A model generated the notes under the pieces. The model had not been told where the DNA came from and searched no databases. It worked only from the letters and a program-made list of their open reading frames with translations. Source: Aquipuribacter nitratireducens (lineage in GTDB: Bacteria; Actinomycetota; Actinomycetes; Actinomycetales; JBBAYJ01). From it: a stretch of DNA of 64,000 bases. Shown in pieces: positions 25,267 to 34,257 of the stretch. Position 1 is the first letter of the stretch; every line of letters begins with the position of its first letter. The stretch is taken from positions 1-64,000 of the forward strand of contig NZ_JBBEOG010000009.1 of NCBI RefSeq assembly GCF_037860835.1, read 5' to 3'. Made by a program: the position numbers and the translations under genes.

Positions 25267-27057
25267 TCATGACGTGGGGGCCATGTACTTGACGGTCACC
25301 GCGGCGCCGTCGGTGTACCGGTTGCCGCTCAGCGTCGGGTACGCCTTGGTCGTGAGGATGATCGCGCAGTTGCCGTAGCGGGTGGCCCGGCCGAAGACGT
25401 TGTCCCGCATCGTCACGCCGTACAGGTCGGCGAGCTTCTTGTGGTTGAGGTTCGTCGTGCAGCCGCCGCCGTCGGCCCAGTTGCGGCTGAACTCCATGCG
25501 GGTGACGGGGGCGTAGTCCTGAGTCACCTGCAGCGCGGCGTTGAGCTCGCGACGGCTGTCGAGGGTGTTGCCGATGACGACGATGTCGTCGCCGCCGAGC
25601 ACCTGGAGGGCGTCGTTGTGCGTGGGCCCGCCGTTCTGCAGGGGGTCGGAGGAGTAGTAGTGCTGCGCGTGGAGGTAGCTGCCCTCGATGCGGACGTTGC
25701 TGCCGTGGACCTTGATGTTGTCGACGCCGCCGTGGACGTGGACGCGGCGGGCGGTGAAGTTGGCGCCCTTGATGCCGTCGAGCATCACCGACGGCTGGGA
25801 GGGGTAGACCTCGGTGTCCTCGATGAGGACGTTGCGGGCCTTCGACCGGAGGGTGATGACGCCCTCGACGCGGACGGCGGGCCCGCCCCGCACGATCGAG
25901 CGGCGCACGACGACGTCGGCGGCGTCGATCCGCAGGAAGCCGCGGATGTCGAGACCGTCGATGACGGTGCCGGGCGTCGTCACGGTGATGTCCCCGTGGT
26001 GGACCTTCAGCTGAGTGCCGGCCGGCACGCCGGTGTTCGACAGGTCGGGCTTCACCGCGCCCGGCGTCCACACGGTGGGCGTCGGGGTGGGCGTCGGGGT
26101 GGGCGTCGGAGTGGACGTCGGAGTGGACGTCGGAGTGGTCGTCGGAGTGGTCGTCGTCGGCGTGGGCGTCGGCGTGGCGGTCGTGGTGGCGGTCGCCGTG
26201 AGGTCGCGGTACGCCGCGGCGACGGGCGTGGACGTCGTCGACAGGTAGGCGAAGAGCCCGGAGTCGCCGCTACCGGTCGTGGCGCCGGTGCTCTGCGTGG
26301 TGCTCAGCTGCCACGCGGGCGCCGTGGCGCCGGCCGCCCAGGCCCGCGACCGCACGACCGTGCTGCTGCCGCCGGACACGGACGCCTCGAACGCGAAGGC
26401 GACGCCGGGGCGGACGGTGAGCGGGACGGCGACCTCGGTGCCGACGGGCTTCTCGACACCACCGACGACCTGGCGGACGTCGAGGCGGACGGAGCCGTCG
26501 GGCAGGACCTTGACGCGCGGGCGGTAGCCGGTGCTCGTCCCCGTCATCCGGAGGTGGCCGGCCAGGTACAGGGCGCCGGACGACGGCAGGCGGTCGAGGG
26601 TGAACACGGTGCGCACGGTTCCGTCGGCGAAGGTGGTGCCGGTGGACCGGGCCGTCCCCGTGCCGGGCGCGGGGGCGAGGGTGCCCGAGGTCGCCGTGGT
26701 CGCGGTGGGGCTCGACGTCGCCGTGGCGGTCGGCGTGGCCGTCGCGGTGGCGGTCGGCGTGGCGGTCGGCGCCGGGGACGTCGTGGCGGTGGAGGTCGGC
26801 AGGACGACCGTGCGCGTCACGGCCTCCGTGCACGTCGCCGCGCCCCCGAGCGTCCGGCGCGACCCCGTCGAGGCCGGCGTCCAGCCGTTCTCGCCGGACG
26901 CGGCGGTGCAGTACGCCGCCGCGGCCGACGGTGCGGAGCCGGGCGTGCCCTGCGGCAGCAGACCGGAGGCGGCGACCGTCACGGCCGTGAGGACGACGGC
27001 GGCGCGCGTCCCTCTCGTCAGGGTGCGGCGGGCGTGGGCGGGGGGCAGGAGTCGCAT
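25267..27057 (-). CDS. Secreted right-handed beta-helix protein (paralogue B)
   Basis: 596 residues. The ATG at 27057 opens a signal peptide (TRAAVVLTAVTVAASGLLP, ending SAAAAY). A Thr/Pro/Ala-rich segment follows, then a beta-sandwich (VRTVFTLDRLPSSGALYLAG) like that of paralogue A. A (TP)n linker near 300-350 comes from repetitive DNA at about 26060-26190. The beta-helix repeats the same motifs: GVPAGTQLKVHHGDI, VVVRRSIVRGG, VLIEDTEVYPS and FTARRVHVHGG. Upstream is the divergent region shared with the cytidylyltransferase operon. Same likely role as A, with longer surface linkers. Confidence 0.8.
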   Translation of the reverse strand: MRLLPPAHARRTLTRGTRAAVVLTAVTVAASGLLPQGTPGSAPSAAAAYCTAASGENGWTPASTGSRRTLGGAATCTEAVTRTVVLPTSTATTSPAPTATPTATATATPTATATSSPTATTATSGTLAPAPGTGTARSTGTTFADGTVRTVFTLDRLPSSGALYLAGHLRMTGTSTGYRPRVKVLPDGSVRLDVRQVVGGVEKPVGTEVAVPLTVRPGVAFAFEASVSGGSSTVVRSRAWAAGATAPAWQLSTTQSTGATTGSGDSGLFAYLSTTSTPVAAAYRDLTATATTTATPTPTPTTTTPTTTPTSTPTSTPTPTPTPTPTPTVWTPGAVKPDLSNTGVPAGTQLKVHHGDITVTTPGTVIDGLDIRGFLRIDAADVVVRRSIVRGGPAVRVEGVITLRSKARNVLIEDTEVYPSQPSVMLDGIKGANFTARRVHVHGGVDNIKVHGSNVRIEGSYLHAQHYYSSDPLQNGGPTHNDALQVLGGDDIVVIGNTLDSRRELNAALQVTQDYAPVTRMEFSRNWADGGGCTTNLNHKKLADLYGVTMRDNVFGRATRYGNCAIILTTKAYPTLSGNRYTDGAAVTVKYMAPTS

Positions 27058-27144
27058 CGGTGTCCGTCCGTCTTCGCTTTCGGGGTCTGACACACCGGAT
27101 CGGGCACGTGACGAGGGGCCTGAAGGCGTGGACACGCCGACGAA

Positions 27145-27191
27145 CGGGTGATCCGCGCAGATCTCACCCGGGTGGACCAGCCCGTCACCCG
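27145..27191. promoter_or_regulatory. Three CGGGTGA half-sites in a divergent spacer
   Basis: CGGGTGA at 27145-27151 and TCACCCG at 27164-27170 form a palindrome with a 12-base gap. A second TCACCCG lies at 27185-27191, 21 bases (two helical turns) from the previous copy. They sit between the beta-helix gene (minus) and the cytidylyltransferase operon (plus), where an operator would act on both. The 7-mer is not rare in such GC-rich DNA, so this is only a candidate. Confidence 0.3.
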
Positions 27192-27244
27192 TCTGCGCGC
27201 GGCGCCCGGGCGGATACTGGCGGGATGGTCGAGGTGGGCGGCGC

Positions 27245-27661
27245 GTGAGCGCACGGATCGGGTACACGACCGGGGTGTTCGACATGTTCCACGTCGGGCA
27301 CCTCAACGTGCTCCGCGGCGCGAGGTCCCGCTGCGACCACCTCATCGTGGGCGTGACGACCGACGAGCTCGCCGAGCAGCGCAAGGGCCGCGCCCCCGTC
27401 GTCCCCCTGCTCGAGCGCATGGAGATCGTGCAGAACGTCCGCTACGTCGACGACGTCGTGACGCAGACGACGATGGACAAGCGCCTCGCGTGGGAGAACC
27501 TCAAGTTCGACGTCATGTTCGTCGGCGACGACTGGCGGGGCACCCCCGCCTGGGACGCCATCGAGGCGGAGTTCGGTGCGCTCGGGGTCGGGGTGGAGTA
27601 CCTGCCGTACACCCGGCACACCTCGAGCAGCGCCCTGCGCCGGTCGGTGTTCGCCGAGTGA
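27245..27661 (+). CDS. Glycerol-3-phosphate cytidylyltransferase-like protein 1 (TagD family)
   Basis: 138 residues, the usual length of TagD/TarD. GYTTGVFDMFHVGHLNVLRG contains the nucleotidyl-transfer motif HxGH (residues 16-19). DVMFVGDDWRGTP and the C-terminal YTRHTSSSALR correspond to the second signature. The expected reaction is CTP plus an alcohol phosphate giving CDP-alcohol and diphosphate. GTG start. It opens a GTGA-coupled operon of surface-polysaccharide genes. Whether the substrate is glycerol phosphate or another polyol phosphate cannot be read from sequence. Confidence 0.85.
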   Translation: MSARIGYTTGVFDMFHVGHLNVLRGARSRCDHLIVGVTTDELAEQRKGRAPVVPLLERMEIVQNVRYVDDVVTQTTMDKRLAWENLKFDVMFVGDDWRGTPAWDAIEAEFGALGVGVEYLPYTRHTSSSALRRSVFAE

Positions 27662-28092
27662 GGGTCGGCTTCACCTCGGGGGTGTTCGACCTGTTCCACG
27701 TCGGCCACCTCAACGTGCTGCGCCGCTCGCGGCTGGACTGCGACCAGCTCGTCGTCGCCGTCGCGGAGGACGACGTCGCGACGCAGCTGACGGGCCGGCG
27801 ACCGGCGGTGCCGTTCGCCGAGCGGCTCGCCGTCGTGCGCTCGATGCGCCCGGTCGACGTCGCGATCGGTCGGATGTCGACGGACGTGCTCGACCTGTGG
27901 CGGCAGGTGCGCTTCGACGTCTACTACAAGGGCGGGGACTGGCCCGGCAGCCCCCGCGGCGACGCCCTCGAGCGCGCCTTCGCCGACCTTCCCGTCGAGA
28001 TCGTCTACTTCCCCTACACCCGGCACACGTCGAGCGCGCGGCTGCGGGAGGTCCTCGGCGAGACCGGCCCCGCCGCACCGGCCGACGCCTAG
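27658..28092 (+). CDS. Cytidylyltransferase-like protein 2 (TagD family)
   Basis: 144 residues, overlapping protein 1 by GTGA. VGFTSGVFDLFHVGHLNVLR carries HxGH (residues 14-17). VYYKGGDWPGSPRG and PYTRHTSSARLRE match the downstream motifs. It is a divergent tandem copy of the previous gene; differences such as EDDVATQLTGRR replacing TDELAEQRKGRA suggest a different partner or substrate. The pair may be a heterodimer, or may make two CDP-activated alcohols. The stop TAG doubles as part of a TAGGCT box before the next gene. Confidence 0.85.
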   Translation: MRVGFTSGVFDLFHVGHLNVLRRSRLDCDQLVVAVAEDDVATQLTGRRPAVPFAERLAVVRSMRPVDVAIGRMSTDVLDLWRQVRFDVYYKGGDWPGSPRGDALERAFADLPVEIVYFPYTRHTSSARLREVLGETGPAAPADA

Positions 28093-28095
28093 GCT
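28090..28095 (+). promoter_or_regulatory. Candidate internal -10 box (TAGGCT) before the GT4 gene
   Basis: TAGGCT ends 7 bases before the GTG at 28103. It is the same hexamer and near the same spacing as before the PqqD-like gene at 17531. It would give a leaderless internal transcript of the operon. It overlaps the stop codon of the preceding gene, and no -35 is evident. Confidence 0.35.
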
Positions 28096-28102
28096 GGGCC
28101 GG

Positions 28103-29290
28103 GTGCCGCAGAGGTCCGGGCCGGCGACGGTCCTCGTCGCCCACCCCGGCGGCGAGCTGTACGGCTCCGACCGGGTGCTCGCCGAGTCCGTCGCGGGACT
28201 GCGCGAGGCGGGGCTCGACGTCGTCGTCGCGCTCGCGGGCCCCGGTCCGCTCGTGGCGCGGCTCGAGGCGCTCGGCGCGCGGGTGACCGTCTGCCGCACG
28301 CCGGTGCTGCGCAAGCAGTACCTGTCCCTGGTCGGCCTGCTGCGCCTGGCCCGGAGCACCGCGGCCGGCCTACGGCCCTCGTGGGCGCTGCTGCGTGCCA
28401 CGCGGCCGGTCGCCGTCCTCGTCAACACCGTCACGGTGCCGCTGTGGATCGTGCTCGCACGGCTGCTGCGCGTCCCCGTCGTGTGCCACGTCCACGAGGC
28501 GGAGCGCAGCGCCCGCCCGCTCCTGCGGCGCCTGCTCGCCCTGCCGCTGCTCGGCGCGCGACGGGTCGTGACGAACAGCCGCTTCAGCGAGGGAGTGCTG
28601 CTCGACGCGGTGCCGTCCCTCGCGAGCCGGACGCAGGTCGTGCCGAACGGGGTCGAGGGACCGTCGGCGTGCGTGCCGCCGCGGGCCTCGCCCGACGGGG
28701 AGGTCCGTCTCCTCTACCTCGGTCGGCTGTCACCGCGGAAGGGCCCCGACGTCGCCGTCGCCGCGGTCGCCGCGCTGCGGGACCGCGGGGTGCCGGCGCG
28801 GCTCGACGTCGTCGGGGCCGTGTTCCCCGGCTACGAGTGGTTCGAGCAGGAGCTGCGCGACCAGGTGCGGGCGCTCGGCCTGACCGACCGGGTCGCGCTC
28901 CACGGCTTCCGGCCCGACGTGTGGCCGTGGCTCGCCGGGTGCGACGTCCTCCTCGTGCCGTCCCGGACGGACGAGCCGTTCGGCAACACCGCGGTCGAGG
29001 GGGCCCTGGCCGCGCGGCCCGTCGTCGCGAGCCGCACCTCCGGCCTGCTGGAGGCGACGAGCGGCCTGCGGGCCGCCCGGACCGTCGCCCCGGACGACCC
29101 GGACGCCGTCGCCGACGCCGTCGTCGCGATCCGCGACGCGTGGGCGCACGTGCGGGACGACGCGCTCGCGGACCGCGCGTACGCCGCCGACCGCTACTCC
29201 CCCACCGCCTACCGGCGCCGTGTCGCCGACGTCGTCGCCGGCGTCGTGTCCGACGTCGCCCCCGGCGTCGTCCGGGGGTCCCGTCCGTGA
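28103..29290 (+). CDS. GT4 glycosyltransferase
   Basis: 395 residues. ATVLVAHPGGELYGSDRVLA is the GGxxxS/G-type N-terminal loop of GT4 enzymes. VVPNGVEGPS starts the second domain. LLYLGRLSPRKGPDVAVAAV and DVLLVPSRTDEPFGNTAVEG (with the acidic EPFG block) bind the nucleotide sugar. It is expected to add a sugar to the lipid-linked unit in the cytoplasm. GTG start without a Shine-Dalgarno; the stop overlaps the flippase start (GTGA). Confidence 0.9.
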   Translation: MPQRSGPATVLVAHPGGELYGSDRVLAESVAGLREAGLDVVVALAGPGPLVARLEALGARVTVCRTPVLRKQYLSLVGLLRLARSTAAGLRPSWALLRATRPVAVLVNTVTVPLWIVLARLLRVPVVCHVHEAERSARPLLRRLLALPLLGARRVVTNSRFSEGVLLDAVPSLASRTQVVPNGVEGPSACVPPRASPDGEVRLLYLGRLSPRKGPDVAVAAVAALRDRGVPARLDVVGAVFPGYEWFEQELRDQVRALGLTDRVALHGFRPDVWPWLAGCDVLLVPSRTDEPFGNTAVEGALAARPVVASRTSGLLEATSGLRAARTVAPDDPDAVADAVVAIRDAWAHVRDDALADRAYAADRYSPTAYRRRVADVVAGVVSDVAPGVVRGSRP

Positions 29291-30780
29291 CCGTAGGCCC
29301 GGTGACGCCGGGCGTCCTCGGAGCCGGCCGCGGTCGCTCCGCCGTGGCGTGGAGCGGGGCGTCGGTGGCGGGCCGGCAGGCCTTCCAGCTGCTGTTCGCC
29401 CTCGTCCTCGCCCGCGTGCTCGGCCCCGAGGGCTTCGGCGTCGTGAGCCTCGCGACGGTGTACGTCACCCTCACCGTGCTCCTGCTCGACCTCGGCCTGG
29501 CGGCGGCGCTCGTGCAGCGACCCCGGCTCCCAGCGGGTCTCGCAGGTGCGACGGCGACGGCGAACCTCGGGGTCGCGGTCCTGCTGGGCGCGCTGACGCT
29601 GCTGCTCGCCGGGCCGCTCGCCGGGTTCTTCGACGCACCCGCCCTCGCGGACGTCCTCGTGCTCCTCGCCCCCGCCCTGCTCGTCAAGGCCGCCGCGGTC
29701 GCGCCCCGGGCGCTGCTCGTGCGGGACCTGCGGCTGCGGCCCGTCGCGGTCGCCGACCTCCTCGGCGCGGGCGCGGGCTGCGTGGCCGGGCTCGTGGCGC
29801 TCGGGCTGGGTGCCGGCGTGCTGTCCCTCGTCGTCCAGACGGTCGTCCTCGACGCGGTCGCTGCGACCGTCCTGCTGGTGGCGGCGCGCGGCCCGCTGCC
29901 CAACGCCCGGCTCCGGCTGCTGCGGGACTCGCTCGGCTTCAGCGGCCAGGTGCTCGCGACCGGGCTCGTCGCGTTCCTGTCCCGCAACACCGACAACGTC
30001 CTCGTCGGACGGGTCCTCGGCACGACCGCCCTCGCGTACTACGGCATGGCGTACCGGGTCCTCGTCCTGCCGGTCCAGCTCGTCGGTCAGACGGTCAACC
30101 GCGTGATGTTCCCCGCCTTCGCCCGCATGGCCGACGACCGCGACCAGCTGCACCGCACGGTCCTCGTCGCCACGCGCGCGCTCGCGCTCGCCGCGGTGCC
30201 GGCGATGGGGCTCGCCGCCGTGGCCGCATGGCAGCTCGTCGAGGTCGTCCTCGGGCCCGCGTGGCGGCCCGCCGCGCCGCTCGTGGCGGTGCTCGCGCTC
30301 GCGGGGGCCCGGGAGACGGTCTTCTACGTGACCCCCACCCTCGCCAAGGGGCTCGGCCGGGGCGGCACTGTCCTGCGGTTCGAGCTGCTGTCGACCGCGG
30401 TGCAGGTGACCGGCGTCGTCATCGGCCTCGCGTTCGGGGTGCTCGGGGTGGCCGTGGGGTACGCCCTTGCGGGCGTCGCGCTCGTGCCCGTGCTCCTGCG
30501 GCTGCAGCACCGCCTCGCCGGTGTGCGCGCCCGCGAGACCCTGCGCTGCGTGGCGCCGCCCCTCCACGCGAGCGCGTGGGGCGCCGGCGCCTACCTCCTC
30601 GTCACGCTCGCCGGGTGGCCCCCGGTCGCCACCCTCCTGCTCGGCGCGACCGCGTACCTCCTCGTGCTGGGCCTCGTGCTGGGCCTCGTCCACCGCCGCA
30701 GCACGGCGTCGACGGTCAGGCTCCTGCGGGGCGTCCGGCGCGGAGCGGGCGACGGTCCCGTCCAGGAGGTGCCGACGTGA
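29287..30780 (+). CDS. Wzx-type flippase (cluster 2)
   Basis: 497 residues with the MOP-flippase pattern. WSGASVAGRQAFQLLFALVL, ARVLGPEGFGVVSLATVYV and FLSRNTDNVLVGRVLGTTAL are all recognisable, with about 12-14 hydrophobic spans. It moves lipid-linked repeat units outward. GTG start coupled by GTGA on both sides. It is the only Wzx in the plus-strand operon that also carries a Wzy, so the two probably serve the same polymer. Confidence 0.9.
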   Translation: MTVGPVTPGVLGAGRGRSAVAWSGASVAGRQAFQLLFALVLARVLGPEGFGVVSLATVYVTLTVLLLDLGLAAALVQRPRLPAGLAGATATANLGVAVLLGALTLLLAGPLAGFFDAPALADVLVLLAPALLVKAAAVAPRALLVRDLRLRPVAVADLLGAGAGCVAGLVALGLGAGVLSLVVQTVVLDAVAATVLLVAARGPLPNARLRLLRDSLGFSGQVLATGLVAFLSRNTDNVLVGRVLGTTALAYYGMAYRVLVLPVQLVGQTVNRVMFPAFARMADDRDQLHRTVLVATRALALAAVPAMGLAAVAAWQLVEVVLGPAWRPAAPLVAVLALAGARETVFYVTPTLAKGLGRGGTVLRFELLSTAVQVTGVVIGLAFGVLGVAVGYALAGVALVPVLLRLQHRLAGVRARETLRCVAPPLHASAWGAGAYLLVTLAGWPPVATLLLGATAYLLVLGLVLGLVHRRSTASTVRLLRGVRRGAGDGPVQEVPT

Positions 30781-31856
30781 GCGCCCGCCTCCTCCTCCTC
30801 ACGCCCAACCTCGACAACAACTCCCTCGGCCGCACGTACTGCCTGTGGCTGCTCGCCCGGGCCTGCGGCATGTCGGTGACGGTCGCCTCGCCGAAGGGCG
30901 AGCGGGTGTGGGCGCCGCTCGCGGAGCACGAGCTGGCGGCGGCGTGCCACCGGGTGGCGCCCCTGGAGCCGGGCGGCTCCCTCGACCCCCGCCTGCTCGC
31001 CATGGCCCGGGACTGCGACCTCGTCGTGGCGGTCAAGCCGGTGGAGAACAGCTTCGGGCTCGGGCTCGCGCTCACACGGGCGACCGGGCGCCCGCTGCTC
31101 CTCGACGTCGACGACCCGGACATCGAGGTGCGGACGACCTGGCTGCCGTGGCCCGAGCGCGCGGCCCGTCGCCTCCTCACCCCCCGGTACCGGACGCTGC
31201 GGCGGCTGCGGCAGGAGGCGACCCGCGTGCCGCTGCTCGTGAGCAACCCCGAGCTGCAGCGGATGTACGGCGGCCGGCTCGTGCCGCACGTGCGCGAGGC
31301 CGCCCCCGCAGGCGCCCCGTCCGCGTCGCGCCACCCGGTGGTGCGGTTCGTGGGGTCCGTCCGCCCGCACAAGGGCGTCGACGTGCTCCGGGCCGCCGTC
31401 GCCCGGCTCCACGGTCGCGGCTTCACGCTCGAGGTGACGGGCGCGGCACCTCCCGACACCGCGCCGTGGGAGCGCTGGCTCGGGACGACGTCGCTGGCGG
31501 AGGGCGAGCGGCTCGTCGCGACGGCCGACGTCGTGGCGGTCCCGAGCCTCGCGTCGGAGTGGTCGCCGGCGCAGCTGCCCGTCAAGCTCGTCGACGCCCT
31601 GACGGCGGGGGCGTGCGTCGTCGCCTCGCACGTCGGTCCCGTCCCGTGGGCCCTCGACGGCAGCGGGGTGCTCGTGCCGCCCGGCGACGTCGACGCCCTC
31701 ACCGACGCCCTCGCTGGCCTCGCCGACCCCGCCCGCCGGGCCGAGCTCGGGCGGCGCGCGCGCACACGCGCTCTGCAGGCGTTCTCCGTCGAGGCCGTCG
31801 CACCCGTCTTCGCGGAGGAGGTGGCGGCCGCGTGCCGGACGTCAGCGACGGCGTGA
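30777..31856 (+). CDS. GT4-like glycosyltransferase
   Basis: 359 residues. The N-terminus LLLLTPNLDNNSLGRTYCLW differs from the usual GGxE start but keeps a SLGR loop. DCDLVVAVKPVENSFGLGLA and LLLDVDDPDIEVRTTW follow. The C-terminal domain is typical: VVRFVGSVRPHKGVDVLRAA, ADVVAVPSLASEWSPAQLPV and GACVVASHVGPVPW. GTGA coupled to the flippase and to the next GT2. Sugar unknown. Confidence 0.85.
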   Translation: MSARLLLLTPNLDNNSLGRTYCLWLLARACGMSVTVASPKGERVWAPLAEHELAAACHRVAPLEPGGSLDPRLLAMARDCDLVVAVKPVENSFGLGLALTRATGRPLLLDVDDPDIEVRTTWLPWPERAARRLLTPRYRTLRRLRQEATRVPLLVSNPELQRMYGGRLVPHVREAAPAGAPSASRHPVVRFVGSVRPHKGVDVLRAAVARLHGRGFTLEVTGAAPPDTAPWERWLGTTSLAEGERLVATADVVAVPSLASEWSPAQLPVKLVDALTAGACVVASHVGPVPWALDGSGVLVPPGDVDALTDALAGLADPARRAELGRRARTRALQAFSVEAVAPVFAEEVAAACRTSATA

Positions 31857-32797
31857 CGGGGACGACGCGCGGGAACGGCGTCGTCGTGGCCGTCCTCACG
31901 TACCTGCGGGTCCCCGAGCTGCTGCGCGTGCTGCCGGAGCTGAGGACGCAGGCGGCGGACCTGGCGCGGCCCGCGCGGGTCCTCGTCGTCGACAACGACC
32001 CCGCGGCCGGTGCGCGGGACGCGGTCGAGGCCGCCGGCCTGCCCGGCGTCCACTACGTCCACGAGCCCGAGCCCGGGATCGCAGCCGCCCGCAACCGCGC
32101 CCTCGACGAGGCCGCGCAGGAGGCGCTCCTCGTGTTCGTCGACGACGACGAGGTGCCGTCACCGGGGTGGCTCGCGCAGCTCGTCGCGACGTGGGAGACG
32201 CACCCCGGTGCCGCCGCGGTCGTCGGCCCGATCGACTGCCGCTTCGACCGGCCCCCCGGGCCGTGGGTGGCCAAGGGGCGCTTCTTCGACCACCGGCGCC
32301 TACCGACCGGCAGCACCGTCGACGTGGCCGCGACCAACAACCTGCTCCTCGACCTGCGCGCCGTCGACCGGCTCGGGGTGCGCTTCGACGCACGGTTCGG
32401 CGAGAGCGGGGGGTCGGACACCCTGTTCACGCGGGAGATCGCGACACGGGGCGGTGTGATGGTGTGGTGCGCGGAGGCGACGGTCACCGACCGCGTGCCC
32501 GACGCGCGGGTGCGCCCGGCGTGGGTGCTGCGGCGGGTCCGGCGCGGGGGCAACACGTGGAGCCGCACCTCGGTGGCCCTGGCACCGCCCGGCCCACGCC
32601 GGTGGCGGGTCCGGGCGTCGCTGCTGGTGTCCGGCGGCGCCCGCGTCGCCCTCGGCGCCGTCCGCGCGCTCGTCGGCACGCTGCTGCCGTGGACCGCGCA
32701 CCAGGCGCGGGGCGTGCGGCTCGCGGCCCGGGGTCTCGGCATGGTGACGGGCGCCGTCGGTGTGGTCGACCACGAGTACCGGAGGGCGCGCAGGTGA
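31853..32797 (+). CDS. GT2 glycosyltransferase
   Basis: 314 residues. VVVAVLTYLRVPELLRVLPE begins the GT-A domain. RVLVVDNDPAAGARD, YVHEPEPGIAAARNRALD and ALLVFVDDDEVPSPGW (metal-binding DDDE) are canonical. FGESGGSDTLFTREIATRGG is the acceptor-side region. I use the GTG at 31853 because it gives the GTGA overlap seen throughout this operon; an in-frame GTG also exists at 31832. The C-terminal 70 residues contain a weakly hydrophobic helix. Confidence 0.87.
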   Translation: MTGTTRGNGVVVAVLTYLRVPELLRVLPELRTQAADLARPARVLVVDNDPAAGARDAVEAAGLPGVHYVHEPEPGIAAARNRALDEAAQEALLVFVDDDEVPSPGWLAQLVATWETHPGAAAVVGPIDCRFDRPPGPWVAKGRFFDHRRLPTGSTVDVAATNNLLLDLRAVDRLGVRFDARFGESGGSDTLFTREIATRGGVMVWCAEATVTDRVPDARVRPAWVLRRVRRGGNTWSRTSVALAPPGPRRWRVRASLLVSGGARVALGAVRALVGTLLPWTAHQARGVRLAARGLGMVTGAVGVVDHEYRRARR

Positions 32798-34257
32798 GGG
32801 GGACGACGACACACCCGATGAGCCGCACGACGACGGACGGGTCGACCACGACGACGGCCGCGGCGGCGGTGACGACGGCCGCGGCGGCGGTGACGACAAC
32901 GCCAGCCGTGTCGGCCGTCCGCGTCGCGGCGGTGGCGGTCCTCGTCTGCCTCGCGTTCGCCGGGGTCAGCGGCATCCCCCGCGCGGCGCAGCTCGGGGTG
33001 CTCGTCGTCGCGGCGACGGCGCTCGCGGTCACGGCCCTCGCGCGGCACGCGAGCACACGGGCGGCGGTACCCGTGGCGGCAGCCGTCACGCTGCTCGTGT
33101 CGGTGCCGGTGACGCGGGTGCCGAACGCCTCGACCCTCCTGCTGCTCGTCCTCGCCGCGCTCGCGGCGCTGGGCACGGTCGGGGTGGTCGCCACGAGCCG
33201 GCGGGCCCTGCCGCACGGCACGTGGCTGTGGCTCGCCCTCGTCGGCGTGCTCGCCGCCGCGACGCTGCTGGCCGGGCACGACGGCGGGCTCGTCGGGCTG
33301 CTCGTCGTGGCGCTCGCCGCGTTCCCGGTGTTCGTCCTCACGGGGGTCGCCGGCCCGGACGGGCACCGGCTCCTCGCCTCTGTCGTCGTCGCGCTCGCCT
33401 GCACGCAGGCGGTGCTCGCGCTCGTCGAGCCGTGGCTGTTCCCCCGGCACCTGTGGGCGCCCGCGCAGCTGGGGTCGGCCGGTCAGGTGGTCCCCCTGCG
33501 CAACGAGGTGATCGGGGGCCTCGAGCGCTCGCAGGGCACACTCGGGCACCCCCTCCCGCTCGGGATGCTCCTGCTCGTCGCGCTCGCGCTCGCCGCACCG
33601 CTGCTGCGCTCGCGGCCGTGGCTGCGCACGGGGGTGCAGGGCCTGCTGCTCGTCGGCATCGTCATGGCGGGTGCCCGGACCGCGCTGCTCGTGGCGGTCC
33701 TGCTGCTCGCCCTCGCGTCGGCGGGCCGGGTGAGCGTCGCGCGCGTGCTCGTCGCCACCGGCGCCGTCGGCGTGGCCGTGGTGACGGCCCTCAGCACGAT
33801 CGACGACCTCGGCGACCGCGCAGCCGCGATCGAGTCGTCCGGCTCGTTCCAGCACCGCCTCGAGGCCCTCCGGTCGTTCGAGCGTCTCCTGCTGTGGCAG
33901 GACCTCCGCGCGGTCCTCCTCGGGAACGGCTACGGCTCGGGGGCCGAGCTGCGCAGCGCCGGACTGCTCCAGCAGGACGGGTTCGCCGCCGTGGACAACC
34001 AGCTCGTCCTCACCCTCTCCCAGGGCGGCCTCGTCGCGCTCGGCCTGCTCACCGTGCTGCTCGTCCGGGCGCTCCTGCGCTCCGGACCCGAGGTCCGCCC
34101 CGCCGTGCTCGCGTGCCTCGCCATGGTCGTGCTGTTCGACGTGCTGCTGTGGCCGAGCACCGCCGCCCTGCTCGCGCTCGTGCTCGGCCTCGCCATGGCA
34201 CGCGGGCCCTCGCCGGCCGCCGCCGACCCGGCCGTACCCGCCACGAGGGCGCCGTGA
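32794..34257 (+). CDS. Wzy/O-antigen-ligase-like polymerase (cluster 2)
   Basis: 487 residues. A Thr/Ala-rich N-terminus is followed by about 12 membrane spans. The large external loop near 235-260 has VVPLRNEVIGGLERSQGTLG then HPLPLGML, as in Wzy_C proteins. A second loop has SFERLLLWQDLRAVLLGNGY ending in a G-rich segment. GTG start, GTGA coupled on both sides. It would polymerise the units delivered by the Wzx two genes upstream of it in the operon. Confidence 0.87.
   Translation: MRGTTTHPMSRTTTDGSTTTTAAAAVTTAAAAVTTTPAVSAVRVAAVAVLVCLAFAGVSGIPRAAQLGVLVVAATALAVTALARHASTRAAVPVAAAVTLLVSVPVTRVPNASTLLLLVLAALAALGTVGVVATSRRALPHGTWLWLALVGVLAAATLLAGHDGGLVGLLVVALAAFPVFVLTGVAGPDGHRLLASVVVALACTQAVLALVEPWLFPRHLWAPAQLGSAGQVVPLRNEVIGGLERSQGTLGHPLPLGMLLLVALALAAPLLRSRPWLRTGVQGLLLVGIVMAGARTALLVAVLLLALASAGRVSVARVLVATGAVGVAVVTALSTIDDLGDRAAAIESSGSFQHRLEALRSFERLLLWQDLRAVLLGNGYGSGAELRSAGLLQQDGFAAVDNQLVLTLSQGGLVALGLLTVLLVRALLRSGPEVRPAVLACLAMVVLFDVLLWPSTAALLALVLGLAMARGPSPAAADPAVPATRAP

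Noticed and set aside
25441-27090. 549-codon plus-strand frame
   Set aside because: Antisense of beta-helix paralogue B; low-complexity Arg/Gly/Val translation and no homology-like motifs.
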